Source of the DNA: JAAERC01 sp032123495 | GTDB lineage: Bacteria > Zixibacteria > MSB-5A5 > GN15 > PGXB01 | Direction of reading: 5' to 3' | Assembly (NCBI GenBank): GCA_032123495.1 | Contig: JAQBFG010000143.1 | Location: 1 to 26,680, forward strand | Length of the DNA: 26,680 nucleotides | In this document: piece after piece, positions 1-7,873 of the stretch | Layout: each line of letters opens with the position of its first letter | How positions within the stretch are numbered: position 1 is the stretch's first letter | Notes under the pieces: generated by a model | The model's input: the letters and a program-made list of their open reading frames with translations, nothing else | The model's database searches: none | Told to the model about the DNA's origin: nothing | Made by a program: the position numbers and the translations under genes

Positions 1-8
1 CACCATTT

Positions 9-175
9 AGGGATTGTTGATAAACCTATATTATGTCATCGCGAGCAGAGTCACAAACAAAGGTCGGGACGATGCGTGGCGATCTCAACCTAATGTCATC
101 AAGCAAGTTTGAGATTGCCACGTCGTTTCCCGCCACAGCGGAAAACTCCTCGCAATGACTTTTTCAACAGTCCCC
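9..175. repeat. Palindromic dispersed repeat of the GTCATTGCGAG...GGCAATCTC type
   Basis: The segment is an imperfect inverted repeat. The left arm reads GTCATCGCGAGCAG (35-48) and ends GACGATGCGTGGCGATCTCA (68-87). The right arm begins TGAGATTGCCACGTCGTTTC (110-129) and ends CTCCTCGCAATGAC (146-159). Outer tips GGATTGTTGA (11-20) and TCAACAGTCCCC (164-175) also pair. The right arm is close to the common bacterial intergenic repeat GTCATTGCGAGGAG...ACGTGGCAATCTCA, while the left arm has drifted. It carries no coding frame. It could act as a non-autonomous mobile element or as an RNA hairpin. The family resemblance comes from memory, not from a search. Confidence 0.75.
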
Positions 176-192
176 TGCTATTGGATAATTAC

Positions 193-221
193 TTGAATGC
201 CACCAAATATCTATATATCTT
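193..221 (+). promoter_or_regulatory. Possible sigma-70 promoter for the methyltransferase
   Basis: TTGAAT at 193-198 is followed, after 17 bases, by TATCTT at 216-221, about 30 bases before the ATG at 253. The -10 match is only four of six and overlapping alternatives exist in the AT-rich stretch TATATATCTT, so this is tentative. Confidence 0.3.
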
Positions 222-252
222 GTAACCAACTTTAAATAATGGGAATTAAATT

Positions 253-978
253 ATGTCGTCATTTAATGCCTACGAAGATGAAAAGCGGGCCGAGGCGTAC
301 GCTCGATTAGAATATCCGGGGACATATTATCTTGCCTATCGCGATATTCCAAAAATTCTCACCGAGTTTGTCAAAGGAAACAAAGCATTAGATTTTGGAT
401 GCGGCACCGGACGTTCAACGCGGTTTCTTAAAAAATTAAACTTCGATGTTATCGGGATTGATATCTCAAAAGAGATGTTAAATATGGCGCGGGAATTTGA
501 TCCGGATGGTGATTATCGGCTCACCGAAGATGGCGATTTCAGTACAATACAAAATAAGAAATTTGATTTAGTATTATCTGCTTTCACTTTTGATAATATT
601 CCGACAAGGGAACATAAAGTCAATCTGTTCAAAAATATCGGCCGACTGTTAAACAACAATGGCAAAATCGTTTCGATTGTATCATCACCGCAGATCTATC
701 TTCACGAATGGGAATCATTTTCGACCAAAGATTATCCCGAAAACAAAAATGCCAAAAGTGGCGATATCGTAAAGATCATAAATACGGCCATTGAAGATAG
801 TCGTCCGGTCGAAGATATTGTCTGGCCCCACCAGTCATATTTGGAGACTTATAAAAAAGCCGGATTGGAAGTTGAGGCGATGTTTGAACCGCTCGCCAAA
901 GAATCAGAGCCTTATAACTGGGTCAACGAAACCAAAATCAATCCCTGGGTTATTTATGTTTTGAAGAATATTGAGTAA
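253..978 (+). CDS. Class I SAM-dependent methyltransferase
   Basis: This 241-residue protein is predicted to transfer a methyl group from S-adenosylmethionine to an unknown substrate in the cytoplasm. The glycine-rich motif I LDFGCGTGRS lies near residues 46-55, followed by the acidic motif II region VIGIDISKEML near 66-76 that contacts the ribose. FDLVLSAFTFDNIP near 104-117 is the post-III strand. The order and size match the Methyltransf_11/25 type Rossmann fold. A loop around residues 145-195 with a WPHQSYLETYKKAGLEVE segment probably forms the substrate cap. The ATG start has only a weak purine stretch (GGGA) upstream. The gene stands alone between the palindromic repeat and the next promoter, and nothing nearby names its substrate. 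Confidence 0.9.
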   Translation: MSSFNAYEDEKRAEAYARLEYPGTYYLAYRDIPKILTEFVKGNKALDFGCGTGRSTRFLKKLNFDVIGIDISKEMLNMAREFDPDGDYRLTEDGDFSTIQNKKFDLVLSAFTFDNIPTREHKVNLFKNIGRLLNNNGKIVSIVSSPQIYLHEWESFSTKDYPENKNAKSGDIVKIINTAIEDSRPVEDIVWPHQSYLETYKKAGLEVEAMFEPLAKESEPYNWVNETKINPWVIYVLKNIE

Positions 979-1010
979 AGTGGAAAACAGGCTCTATAAA
1001 CTCTTTACTC

Positions 1011-1039
1011 TTGACATTTCATCTTCATTTTGATATATT
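1011..1039 (+). promoter_or_regulatory. Near-consensus sigma-70 promoter
   Basis: TTGACA (1011-1016), a 17-base spacer and TATATT (1034-1039) make one of the best promoter matches in the window. Transcription would start near 1046, giving the small gene at 1116 a leader of about 70 bases. Confidence 0.7.
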
Positions 1040-1115
1040 AATCAAGTCCAATGGGGTAAAAGAACTCGATTAAACTGCCAAAATTTTAAGTATTTCGCTC
1101 GTGGGGGAAACGAGT

Positions 1116-1478
1116 ATGTATAGAATTTCCAATCGAACCGATTGGGGTGACGCCCGTCACAAAATTAAAGATGCCGTCGCTGTCGGCATTGACTTAAATA
1201 ACACAGTTACTCCAAGTGCTGTCATAACCCAAATTAAAACTGATGGTTTTGAAATTAATATTGGCGGATTGCGAAATATTGAATTGAAATGGTCAGTTCT
1301 GGAGCACTGTTGGAAAGAGCTTTGCGACGAAGGCGTTTATGACCAGTCAATCTTTGACAACCCATTCGAACAGGCATCCCTGGATTGTGACAGTCTTGAT
1401 TTTGTTATCTGCCGGTTGCTAAAAAAATCGGGCCTGCTCTGTTGTGAGAACAAAGATCAGATGAAACTACCATTGTAG
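1116..1478 (+). CDS. Small conserved-looking protein of unknown function
   Basis: I do not recognise this protein with confidence. I chose the ATG at 1116 (120 residues) because GGGGGAAACGAG lies just upstream as a ribosome binding site. The in-frame GTG at 1101 would put that site inside the gene. The sequence is soluble, with no signal peptide or membrane segment. It begins MYRISNRTDWGDARHKIKDA, followed by predicted beta strands (VTQIKTDGFEINIGG-type alternation) and then two helices ending in DFVICRLLKKSGLL. A beta-hairpin followed by a helical C-terminal half recalls small domains found in some restriction-linked or integron-cassette proteins, but that is weak. A strong promoter at 1011-1039 and codon use like its neighbours argue that it is a real, independently transcribed gene. 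It converges with the rhomboid gene 32 bases away. Confidence 0.7.
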   Translation: MYRISNRTDWGDARHKIKDAVAVGIDLNNTVTPSAVITQIKTDGFEINIGGLRNIELKWSVLEHCWKELCDEGVYDQSIFDNPFEQASLDCDSLDFVICRLLKKSGLLCCENKDQMKLPL

Positions 1479-1510
1479 AGTACCCAATTAAATTCGCAAC
1501 AACTTAGTAT

Positions 1511-2215
1511 CTATTCGGTGTAAACTTTGCTTTGCCATTTATTCAGACGCCGTTTGGAAACAAGGCGAAACCAAAGATATCCAAAAGCAAACCCGCCGAC
1601 ATGCGCCAGCCAGGCAACTCCCCCGCCACCATCACCGGCAGAAAATACCGACATAATAATTTGATAGACAAACCAAAAACCAAGCACGACTTTGGCCGGA
1701 AGATAAATCATGCGAATAAAATAAAACAGAAACATAAGCGTCAGTACTCGAGCCCTCGGGAACAAAAAGAGATAACCGCCCAGCACCCCGGCAATAGCAC
1801 CGGAGGCCCCGACCATCGGGATTTCTGATGATGGGCTAAAAATCACAAATAGAAAAGCGGCCGCCAGACCAGACACAAAATAAAATAATATAAATTTAAA
1901 CGGACCAAGATGATCTTCGATATTATTTCCAAAGATCCAAAGATAAAGCATATTTCCGGCCAGATGCATAAATCCGCCATGCAAAAACATACTGGTAAAA
2001 GGTGACAATAATACCGGTGACGGATAATTGGGAGTCAGCTCACTTAAATGAAAAATCTCAGTCGGAATTAATCCAAACTGATAAATAAATATCTGAAAGC
2101 CATTTCCCTGTAAGGTGATTGAATAAAAATACACGAGACAATTAATAACAATCAGAATAAAAGTCGCAATCGGTTTATTACGAGTCGGGTTCTCATCTTT
2201 AAGCGGAATAAACAT
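1511..2215 (-). CDS. Rhomboid family intramembrane serine protease
   Basis: This 234-residue polytopic membrane protein is predicted to cleave transmembrane helices of other proteins inside the bilayer. The GxSG motif GASGAIAG places the nucleophile at Ser138, and AHVGGFAFG supplies the catalytic base His205. HGGFMHLAGNM (79-89) carries the conserved HxxxxHxxxN of transmembrane helix 2. I count about six hydrophobic segments, the usual bacterial core. The N-terminus MFIPLKDENPTRNKP is typical of this subfamily. It lies 23 bases downstream of the M23 peptidase on the same strand, so the two are probably co-transcribed. Whether they act together on envelope proteins is inference. Confidence 0.93.
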   Translation of the reverse strand: MFIPLKDENPTRNKPIATFILIVINCLVYFYSITLQGNGFQIFIYQFGLIPTEIFHLSELTPNYPSPVLLSPFTSMFLHGGFMHLAGNMLYLWIFGNNIEDHLGPFKFILFYFVSGLAAAFLFVIFSPSSEIPMVGASGAIAGVLGGYLFLFPRARVLTLMFLFYFIRMIYLPAKVVLGFWFVYQIIMSVFSAGDGGGGVAWLAHVGGFAFGYLWFRLVSKRRLNKWQSKVYTE

Positions 2216-2238
2216 CTGTAATTATCTACAAAACTAAA

Positions 2239-4503
2239 TTACTTTTTCTTCTTCGTATTTACAAAAAAGTGGGTTTGCACTGTCCGGCTGTTGCCGACCC
2301 GATCGCTGACAATTATTCTGAGGTCATGCCGCCCCTCGGCGATTCTTGACTCAGGATAGGTTTTAAGCAGTTCAGTATCAGAATCAAATTCGGGGATCAG
2401 CCAGCGGTCATCAAGATAGACCTGAATATTTTCAAAACTATCGATTCCAGATAATTCCTCAACGATAAGAAAACTGATCTGTGGATATGATGTATTAATC
2501 GTTTTGCCATCGGGCGGATAAATCTTTTTAATTCGTGGTGCGTCTAAATCTTCGATAACGGCAAAATTTCCCAGATATCTTGTCTCGGCTTTTATTCCGG
2601 ATGCAGTTTTCGTATGTTTGAGCCATTTCCATTCCCCTTTTTTATTGAGCCGATAGACACCGACATTATCCTGATGTCGGTTTGATAGTGCAAATGACAG
2701 TTCGATATTACCGGCCAGAGGAACTGTTTTGGGGCCGACCGAATAAACTCTACCTAATATTGATTTGCTGTGAGCAAAGCGTTCATTTGGTTTACCAAGT
2801 TCTATATTCACCGGTGAATAAAAAGATTCATTGCGACCAATAAAACTCAGTTCGCCGAAATTTCCGGTTGTATATCCATCAGGATTATTCCCGGTATGAA
2901 TAATTGAAACATCTTTGCCAACAACAGAAAACTCAGAACCGCTTTCCAGAAGTTCAAATTTAATTGCCGCCGACTTCACTTCCTTATTTCTAAAATATGC
3001 GGCATAGTTTCCATCCCCGGCCGGTGAACTGATTATATCTTTAATATATCCATCATCATAAGTTATTCTGATAATAGGTGGTTCAACAATTTTGCGACGA
3101 GTTGAAATGTTAAATAGAAAACCGCCATCAATCAGGTTGTAATCAAAACTGTAATTAACATTGTCCGGCTTCTTTAAGATAAAATGATTATCAGACAGCT
3201 CCCATCCTGATTCTCCAACGGCAACAACTTTGATTGCATCGGGTCTCCTTTTTTCGGGAAAAATAGTGAACTGATAATCACCACCTCGGGTTTTATCGAG
3301 CTGATTTGGTTCAATTATATTCCATTTTACTTTATTTGATGAACCAAACACTTTAATTTTTTTGAGATCAATATATTTGTTGTCAATCCTGTTTTCCATA
3401 TAGCAGGTTGTATCATCGACCCAAACAGGATTAAAAAGTCGGCCAGGGGGAATCATCACAAATTCAAATTTTATTTCAGTTTTATTTCCGGCGGCATCAA
3501 ATATTTCTATCCGTGCTCGATGCAGCCCATAATCTATTTCACTGTTAATTTCAAATATTCCACCGTTCTTATATAACGATTTATCTCCGGAGTACGCTTT
3601 TCCTTCCGGAATAAACAGTTGGTGCCAGTATTGATCTTTCTCTGCGGCTGTCTGATAATCAAAGCAAAGATCGGACATACCGGTTTCGGCAAAATCAAAA
3701 TTATCATAGGTGGTTTCATAATAAATATAATTATCAATAAATAATTTTGCTTTGAATATATTAAGGTCAGGTCCGTTCTTGCGAATCTGATCAAAGACTT
3801 TGATTCTGATTCCAAATGGACCGCGGAGAGGTACCGCTGAATTGAGTTTATATGCATGTCGAGATTTATCATAGATCGGCTTTTTGTTGAGCCTTCTAGC
3901 GCCGTTGGAGAAAATCAGACTGTCATCCTGATAAACAAAACCGACATATTCAACTGTAGGGGCAACATTATCTTTGATATCAAAACCATTAGTTAAAGGA
4001 TTAAGCGGTTTATTATTTGCGTCGCGAACTTCAAGATGAATATGTGGGGCGCCAATGCCGGTTTTCCCTGAATAGGCAATCAAATCACCAATTTTGACCG
4101 GGATGGAATCTATTTTGTAAAAATTGTCGAATGAATAAACCTGGTTTTCTAACTGAAAATCCCAAACCAACCGTTCCAGCTTATCATTTAACCGCGATAA
4201 ATGCCCAAAAACATAGGTAAATCCTTCATAATCTTTAAGATAGAGACCCTTGCCATAGCCATCATAGGAATATTTAATACGCCAGATATAGCCGTCGACT
4301 GGGGAAAATATCTTTCGTCCCTCTTTTCCGCCGGTTCTAATATCGATTCCTCCATGGAAATGAGCCGGTCGGTATTCGCAGAAATTTGACGAAAGATCAA
4401 CATTTCCTTTTACAGGCAGCTCAAAACTGAGTGACGTATTATAAATGAAGGCAAATACGGCCAGAACTAATAATGTTCTCTTTGATGTCGATAACTTATT
4501 CAT
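2239..4503 (-). CDS. Secreted M23 (LytM-type) metallopeptidase with long C-terminal beta region
   Basis: This 754-residue protein has an N-terminal signal peptide (hydrophobic stretch about 10-26). The M23 domain follows at about residues 30-175. All five expected residues are visible: HxxxD as His50/Asp54, the GHLS histidine His101, and HIHLE as His154/His156. That predicts an active zinc endopeptidase on peptidoglycan cross-links, not a degenerate LytM regulator. The remaining 570 residues are not recognised as catalytic. They look beta-rich, with an Ig-like stretch near the C-terminus (PPDGKTINTSYPQISF...ELSGID...VYLDDRWL, ending RHDLRIIVSDRVGN) resembling invasin/bacterial Ig repeats. A similar layout occurs in periplasmic peptidases of uncultured FCB-group bacteria. 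It is transcribed towards the rhomboid gene and away from the PpiD-like foldase. Confidence 0.88.
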   Translation of the reverse strand: MNKLSTSKRTLLVLAVFAFIYNTSLSFELPVKGNVDLSSNFCEYRPAHFHGGIDIRTGGKEGRKIFSPVDGYIWRIKYSYDGYGKGLYLKDYEGFTYVFGHLSRLNDKLERLVWDFQLENQVYSFDNFYKIDSIPVKIGDLIAYSGKTGIGAPHIHLEVRDANNKPLNPLTNGFDIKDNVAPTVEYVGFVYQDDSLIFSNGARRLNKKPIYDKSRHAYKLNSAVPLRGPFGIRIKVFDQIRKNGPDLNIFKAKLFIDNYIYYETTYDNFDFAETGMSDLCFDYQTAAEKDQYWHQLFIPEGKAYSGDKSLYKNGGIFEINSEIDYGLHRARIEIFDAAGNKTEIKFEFVMIPPGRLFNPVWVDDTTCYMENRIDNKYIDLKKIKVFGSSNKVKWNIIEPNQLDKTRGGDYQFTIFPEKRRPDAIKVVAVGESGWELSDNHFILKKPDNVNYSFDYNLIDGGFLFNISTRRKIVEPPIIRITYDDGYIKDIISSPAGDGNYAAYFRNKEVKSAAIKFELLESGSEFSVVGKDVSIIHTGNNPDGYTTGNFGELSFIGRNESFYSPVNIELGKPNERFAHSKSILGRVYSVGPKTVPLAGNIELSFALSNRHQDNVGVYRLNKKGEWKWLKHTKTASGIKAETRYLGNFAVIEDLDAPRIKKIYPPDGKTINTSYPQISFLIVEELSGIDSFENIQVYLDDRWLIPEFDSDTELLKTYPESRIAEGRHDLRIIVSDRVGNSRTVQTHFFVNTKKKK

Positions 4504-4518
4504 AATATTTGGTTTAAC

Positions 4519-4547
4519 AAACTATTGAGTAAAAGGTTCAATGTCAA
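4519..4547 (-). promoter_or_regulatory. Possible promoter for the M23 peptidase gene
   Basis: On the minus strand TTGACA (4547 to 4542) is followed after 17 bases by a poor -10, TAGTTT (4524 to 4519). The implied leader is very short and no Shine-Dalgarno sequence precedes the ATG at 4503, so translation might start on a nearly leaderless message. Confidence 0.35.
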
Positions 4548-4585
4548 AATAAAACAATTATTGTTATTAAAACAAAAATCGCGGC

Positions 4586-4613
4586 TTGCGCATTTGGAAA
4601 ATACCGATATATT
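4586..4613 (+). promoter_or_regulatory. Possible promoter for the PpiD/SurA-like gene
   Basis: TTGCGC (4586-4591), a 16-base spacer and TATATT (4608-4613) lie about 50 bases before the ATG at 4665, inside the divergent intergenic region shared with the M23 peptidase gene. Confidence 0.4.
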
Positions 4614-4664
4614 ATCTGATTGTATTGAAATTTAGATTATTGTGGTTTTTTAAGGAGACTGTAA

Positions 4665-6455
4665 ATGTTTGAAATGTTGAGAAAAATGATTGGTCCGATA
4701 ATGCTGCTGGTTTTGGTGGCTTTTTTAGCGACAATTATTTTCAGTTGGGGCGGTGGTGGATTTAGTAACAAACCGCGCGACACGGTAGGAGTTATTAATG
4801 GCGAGAATATATCTATTAAGGTATTTGACCAATATTATACCAACCTTCTGAGACAGGCCCAACAGGAAAATGGGAATGATATGACACAGGCAAAAAGAGA
4901 AGAAATCAGAAATAACGCCTGGCAGCAGCTTCAAGCCGACATTTTGATTAATAAAGAAATTGAAAAACACGGGATTGTTGTTACCTCTGAAGAGATTTAT
5001 AGTTTCCTGAAGCTTTATCCGCCGCAGGAACTTCAGTCGGCTCCTCAATTTATGACCGATGGAAATTTTGATTATCAGAAATATGTTAACGCGATGGTCA
5101 ATCCTGAGAATGCCCCATTCTGGGCCAATCTTGAAAATTATGTTCTGCCTGACTTGAAAAAATACAAACTTCAGGAACAGATCATTGGTGCCGCCAGAGT
5201 AACCCCAGCCGAGGTGATGGATGCATTTTTGGCCGAAAAGGAAAAAATTAAGCTGGGTTATATAAATATTAAAAATAATGCTTTCAGGGACCTTGTTGCC
5301 GATGCAACTGAACAAGAGACTCAGCTGTATTATGATGAAAACAAGGATAACTATAAAGTAGAAAATCGGGCGAAAATTGATTATGTAATTTTTCCCAAAG
5401 ACCCTTCTGACAATGATTGGCAAAGAATTCGTTACCAGATACAGGATGTCTATGATTCGGCCGCAGCCGGTGCCGATTTTGCAGAATTGGCCCAAATATT
5501 CTCCGAGGATAACTCAGCATCTAATGGCGGCGACCTCGGATGGTTCAAACAGGGTCAGATGGTTCCGCCATTTGATAGTGCCGTTTTTTCGATGGAAGTT
5601 GGACAGGTGAGTCAACCGATCAAAACACAATTTGGTTATCATGTTATCAAATTGCTTGGAATCAAAGGAGAAGAGCGGAATGCGGCGCATGTTCTCTTTA
5701 AAGTCGAAACTTCACAGGAAACGCTTGATCAGATTCTTCAATTTGCCAACGACTTTTCGGTAACGGCTATCGAAAAGGGGTTCGAAGAGACTGCCGAGGA
5801 ATTTAGCTATGAGATCAAATCAAGTTCAAAACCATTTGATAAAGATGGCTTAATCAGCCCTGAGATAAGAACTAATAGACTTATCAGTGAATTTGCCTTA
5901 AGTAACAAGGTCGGAACAACTTCCGAAGCTTTTGAATTGAGTACTTTTATTGTTGTTGCCAAAGTATCTGAGCGGTTTCCTTCGGGATATTCATCGTTGG
6001 ATGAAGTAAGAGGTCCGATTGGGAGCGAAGTCAAAAGAGAGAAAACAAGGCAGATGGCGCTTGATACAGCTACTACTATCTATAAGGCAATTCAGGACGG
6101 TTCTACATTCAACCAAGCTACTGCAAAATTTGGATTCACCTATGAAGCGACTGAGCTGATAAATCGTAATTCAGTGGTGCCGAATGTTGGACGTCAACCC
6201 GAAGTTACCGGAGCCGGATTTGCATTAGCAGAAGTCAATCAGGCATCGGGACCTGTTGCTTACAAAAACGGCGTCGTGATTTTAAAACTGCTGGAGAAAG
6301 TATCGGCCGATCTTGAAGAGTATAACCAGATTCAGGATTCATTAAAGACAGTTACGCTCCAGAAAAAACAACAGGATATGTACCGTCAATGGTATAACGA
6401 TCTGGTCAACAACGCCGAAATCGTCAGCTACCTTGACGAATTTTATCGCAATTAG
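4665..6455 (+). CDS. PpiD/SurA-like peptidyl-prolyl isomerase, membrane-anchored periplasmic chaperone
   Basis: This 596-residue protein should assist folding of proteins leaving the Sec translocon. One transmembrane anchor lies at about residues 11-30 (PIMLLVLVAFLATIIFSWGG), followed by a SurA-N-like helical chaperone region (about 36-200) with VGVINGENIS at its start, typical of PpiD. A complete parvulin domain covers about 225-335, with ENRAKIDYVIF, the loop SASNGGDLGWF, then PFDSAVFSMEVGQVS and FGYHVIKLL. A second, weaker parvulin-like region may follow at about 340-550 (VAYKNGVVILKLLEK). The length is close to E. coli PpiD (about 620). An AAGGAG ribosome binding site precedes the ATG. 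The divergent neighbour is a secreted peptidase, and a strong terminator follows the stop. Confidence 0.9.
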   Translation: MFEMLRKMIGPIMLLVLVAFLATIIFSWGGGGFSNKPRDTVGVINGENISIKVFDQYYTNLLRQAQQENGNDMTQAKREEIRNNAWQQLQADILINKEIEKHGIVVTSEEIYSFLKLYPPQELQSAPQFMTDGNFDYQKYVNAMVNPENAPFWANLENYVLPDLKKYKLQEQIIGAARVTPAEVMDAFLAEKEKIKLGYINIKNNAFRDLVADATEQETQLYYDENKDNYKVENRAKIDYVIFPKDPSDNDWQRIRYQIQDVYDSAAAGADFAELAQIFSEDNSASNGGDLGWFKQGQMVPPFDSAVFSMEVGQVSQPIKTQFGYHVIKLLGIKGEERNAAHVLFKVETSQETLDQILQFANDFSVTAIEKGFEETAEEFSYEIKSSSKPFDKDGLISPEIRTNRLISEFALSNKVGTTSEAFELSTFIVVAKVSERFPSGYSSLDEVRGPIGSEVKREKTRQMALDTATTIYKAIQDGSTFNQATAKFGFTYEATELINRNSVVPNVGRQPEVTGAGFALAEVNQASGPVAYKNGVVILKLLEKVSADLEEYNQIQDSLKTVTLQKKQQDMYRQWYNDLVNNAEIVSYLDEFYRN

Positions 6456-6475
6456 TAAGTTTGAATAATATTGAA

Positions 6476-6508
6476 TAAAAAAAACGTCCCATACGGGACG
6501 TTTTTTTG
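6476..6508. terminator. Bidirectional Rho-independent terminator
   Basis: An A-run, AACGTCCC, a four-base loop ATAC and GGGACGTT followed by a T-run form a compact hairpin. Because the A and T runs flank both sides, it can stop the PpiD-like message on the plus strand and the nitrilase-family message on the minus strand. Confidence 0.9.
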
Positions 6509-6525
6509 TTGTCATATAAATAATT

Positions 6526-7299
6526 TTAAACTTGCTGGTGGCTCAGCGCTTTTCTTTTGTTTCGAAATTCACGAATTTCATCGATATCAAGAATCGCTGT
6601 TAATATCGTCGGCTTATCTTCGGCATAGGTTGGAACCCGTTTGATTATTTCCCAAGGCGAAACAATAAGTGATCTCCCCTGCAACGGCCTATTAAACAAA
6701 GAACCGATCCCACAGGTCTTGATAATATAAGCGCTGGAATTTTGTGCCGCTGACAGAAATATATTATTATCACGTTTAAACTTTTCAGATTTTGACTCCG
6801 CCGGTCGGTAAGGCGAACTGGTTGGGATAAATATAATATCGACCTCTTGTTCAAAAAGCATTCTGAACAGATTCGGATTTAAGGCATCAGAGCATATTAA
6901 GACCGCTATTTTAACATCATCAACAGTGTCAGTGAATATTTGATCACCCGGAAGTATCCCTCGATCAAGTTCGCCATCAACCGGATTTAGTTTCCGATAA
7001 CGGCCAACGATACTACCCCGATCATAAATATATGAGCTGTTAAAAAGTGAATCATCGGCCCCCTCAACAACAGATCCAGCGATAAGACAGGTTCCAAATT
7101 CGACCGAAAGGTTTCTTAAGTATTCCAGATTGTCTTTTATTGTTAAAGCGGCACGGCTGAAATCGGTGTCAAGCTCGTTTATCATGCAGTATTCTGGCAA
7201 ACAGACAAAATCGGGTCGCTGCTTGAAAATATGAAGCTTTTGCTCAAGCGTTAACTCCTGCCCCAATCGACTCTGTACCGCCGTGACTTTTATTAACAT
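6526..7299 (-). CDS. Carbon-nitrogen hydrolase (nitrilase superfamily)
   Basis: The 257-residue protein has the full nitrilase catalytic triad. Glu36 lies in FVCLPEY, Lys103 in GRYRKLNP and Cys136 in VLICSDAL. The family hydrolyses amides, carbamoyl compounds or nitriles via a cysteine thioester, usually in the cytoplasm. The usual ICYD...PE..R signature reads ICSDALNPNLFR here, so the subfamily cannot be named. The C-terminal GSLFNRPLQGRSLIVSPW matches the usual 'GxSxIisPdG' strand. A GAGGAG ribosome binding site sits rather far (about 12 bases) from the ATG. The gene appears to stand alone, ending at the shared terminator. The substrate is unknown. Confidence 0.88.
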   Translation of the reverse strand: MLIKVTAVQSRLGQELTLEQKLHIFKQRPDFVCLPEYCMINELDTDFSRAALTIKDNLEYLRNLSVEFGTCLIAGSVVEGADDSLFNSSYIYDRGSIVGRYRKLNPVDGELDRGILPGDQIFTDTVDDVKIAVLICSDALNPNLFRMLFEQEVDIIFIPTSSPYRPAESKSEKFKRDNNIFLSAAQNSSAYIIKTCGIGSLFNRPLQGRSLIVSPWEIIKRVPTYAEDKPTILTAILDIDEIREFRNKRKALSHQQV

Positions 7300-7816
7300 C
7301 TATCGTTTATTCTCCTCTATCCTCAGTATACGCGTAACTTAACAAAATTGTTACGGGATAATATCTTACAAAATTAAGAAAAATTATTTCAAAATTTTTT
7401 ATATTTTTTTTATTTCCACTGACAGAATCTGACAGGGGGTAGGGCGATATTATACATGAGAGTAAATATAAAATAAGCTCTTCCTTGTAGGCGGCGGGAT
7501 GCCCTAACCCTGCTTTGGGATCTTTAGGCGATACCCGGTAAAGGTTAATTCCCCTTTTGGCCTTTTTAAATCCAGGTCATCGTGGTTCCGGCCGAATCAC
7601 GATTTGATAACGGGTGTCAGTGTTTTCGGGTACTTTAAAACTTCTGTGGGGCAGTTTAAAACGAGTCAGCCTTAAATTAGGCTGATAGGAAATCCTTTTT
7701 GGTTGCTCTTTTGGGATTTTCACCTTGAAAACAACTCCGGATCCCAGGCAGGGTCTTAAAATTAATACAGGAACAAGATTATTGAGATGAAATATCATAT
7801 AGATCAAAACAGTTAT
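7300..7816. other. Long intergenic stretch with several hairpins, possible structured RNA
   Basis: No convincing gene is seen in this gap. Three features stand out. A nested hairpin at 7495-7537 pairs CGGG/CCCG, CCTAA/TTAGG and CCC/GGG. A 10-bp stem lies at 7579-7588/7594-7603 (ATCGTGGTTC with GAATCACGAT). A 7-bp stem lies at 7666-7672/7679-7685 (TCAGCCT/AGGCTGA). A possible plus-strand promoter reads CTGACA (7429-7434), 16 bases, TATACA (7451-7456), and AAAGGTT/GGCCTTT followed by T's around 7535-7567 resembles a weak terminator. I tried to match tmRNA, RNase P, 6S, SRP and common riboswitch cores and none fitted. The strand is uncertain. Confidence 0.35.
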
Positions 7817-7853
7817 AAAAAAGACCGATCCCAATATTTGGGATCGGTCTTTG
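7817..7853 (-). terminator. Rho-independent terminator of the lipoprotein gene
   Basis: AAAGACCGATCCC (7820-7832) pairs with GGGATCGGTCTTT (7840-7852) across a short AT loop. Read on the minus strand the hairpin is followed by a U-run, 20 bases after the lipoprotein stop codon. Confidence 0.9.
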
Positions 7854-7873
7854 TAGTATATCTAATACTTTTT

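Noticed and set aside
1532..1828. Plus-strand open frame opposite the rhomboid gene
   Set aside because: It is antisense to the clear rhomboid frame and has no independent evidence.
4725..5495. Long minus-strand open frame (256 residues) opposite the PpiD-like gene
   Set aside because: It is antisense to a well-supported gene, has a composition typical of a shadow frame, and shows no signals for translation.
7480..7570. Known riboswitch (c-di-GMP, SAM, fluoride, cobalamin) or tmRNA/RNase P
   Set aside because: None of the conserved core motifs that I remember could be placed, so no family is assigned.
7577..7834. Minus-strand open frame of 85 residues in the nitrilase-lipoprotein gap
   Set aside because: Its start codon lies inside the terminator hairpin, there is no ribosome binding site, and the sequence resembles no family.
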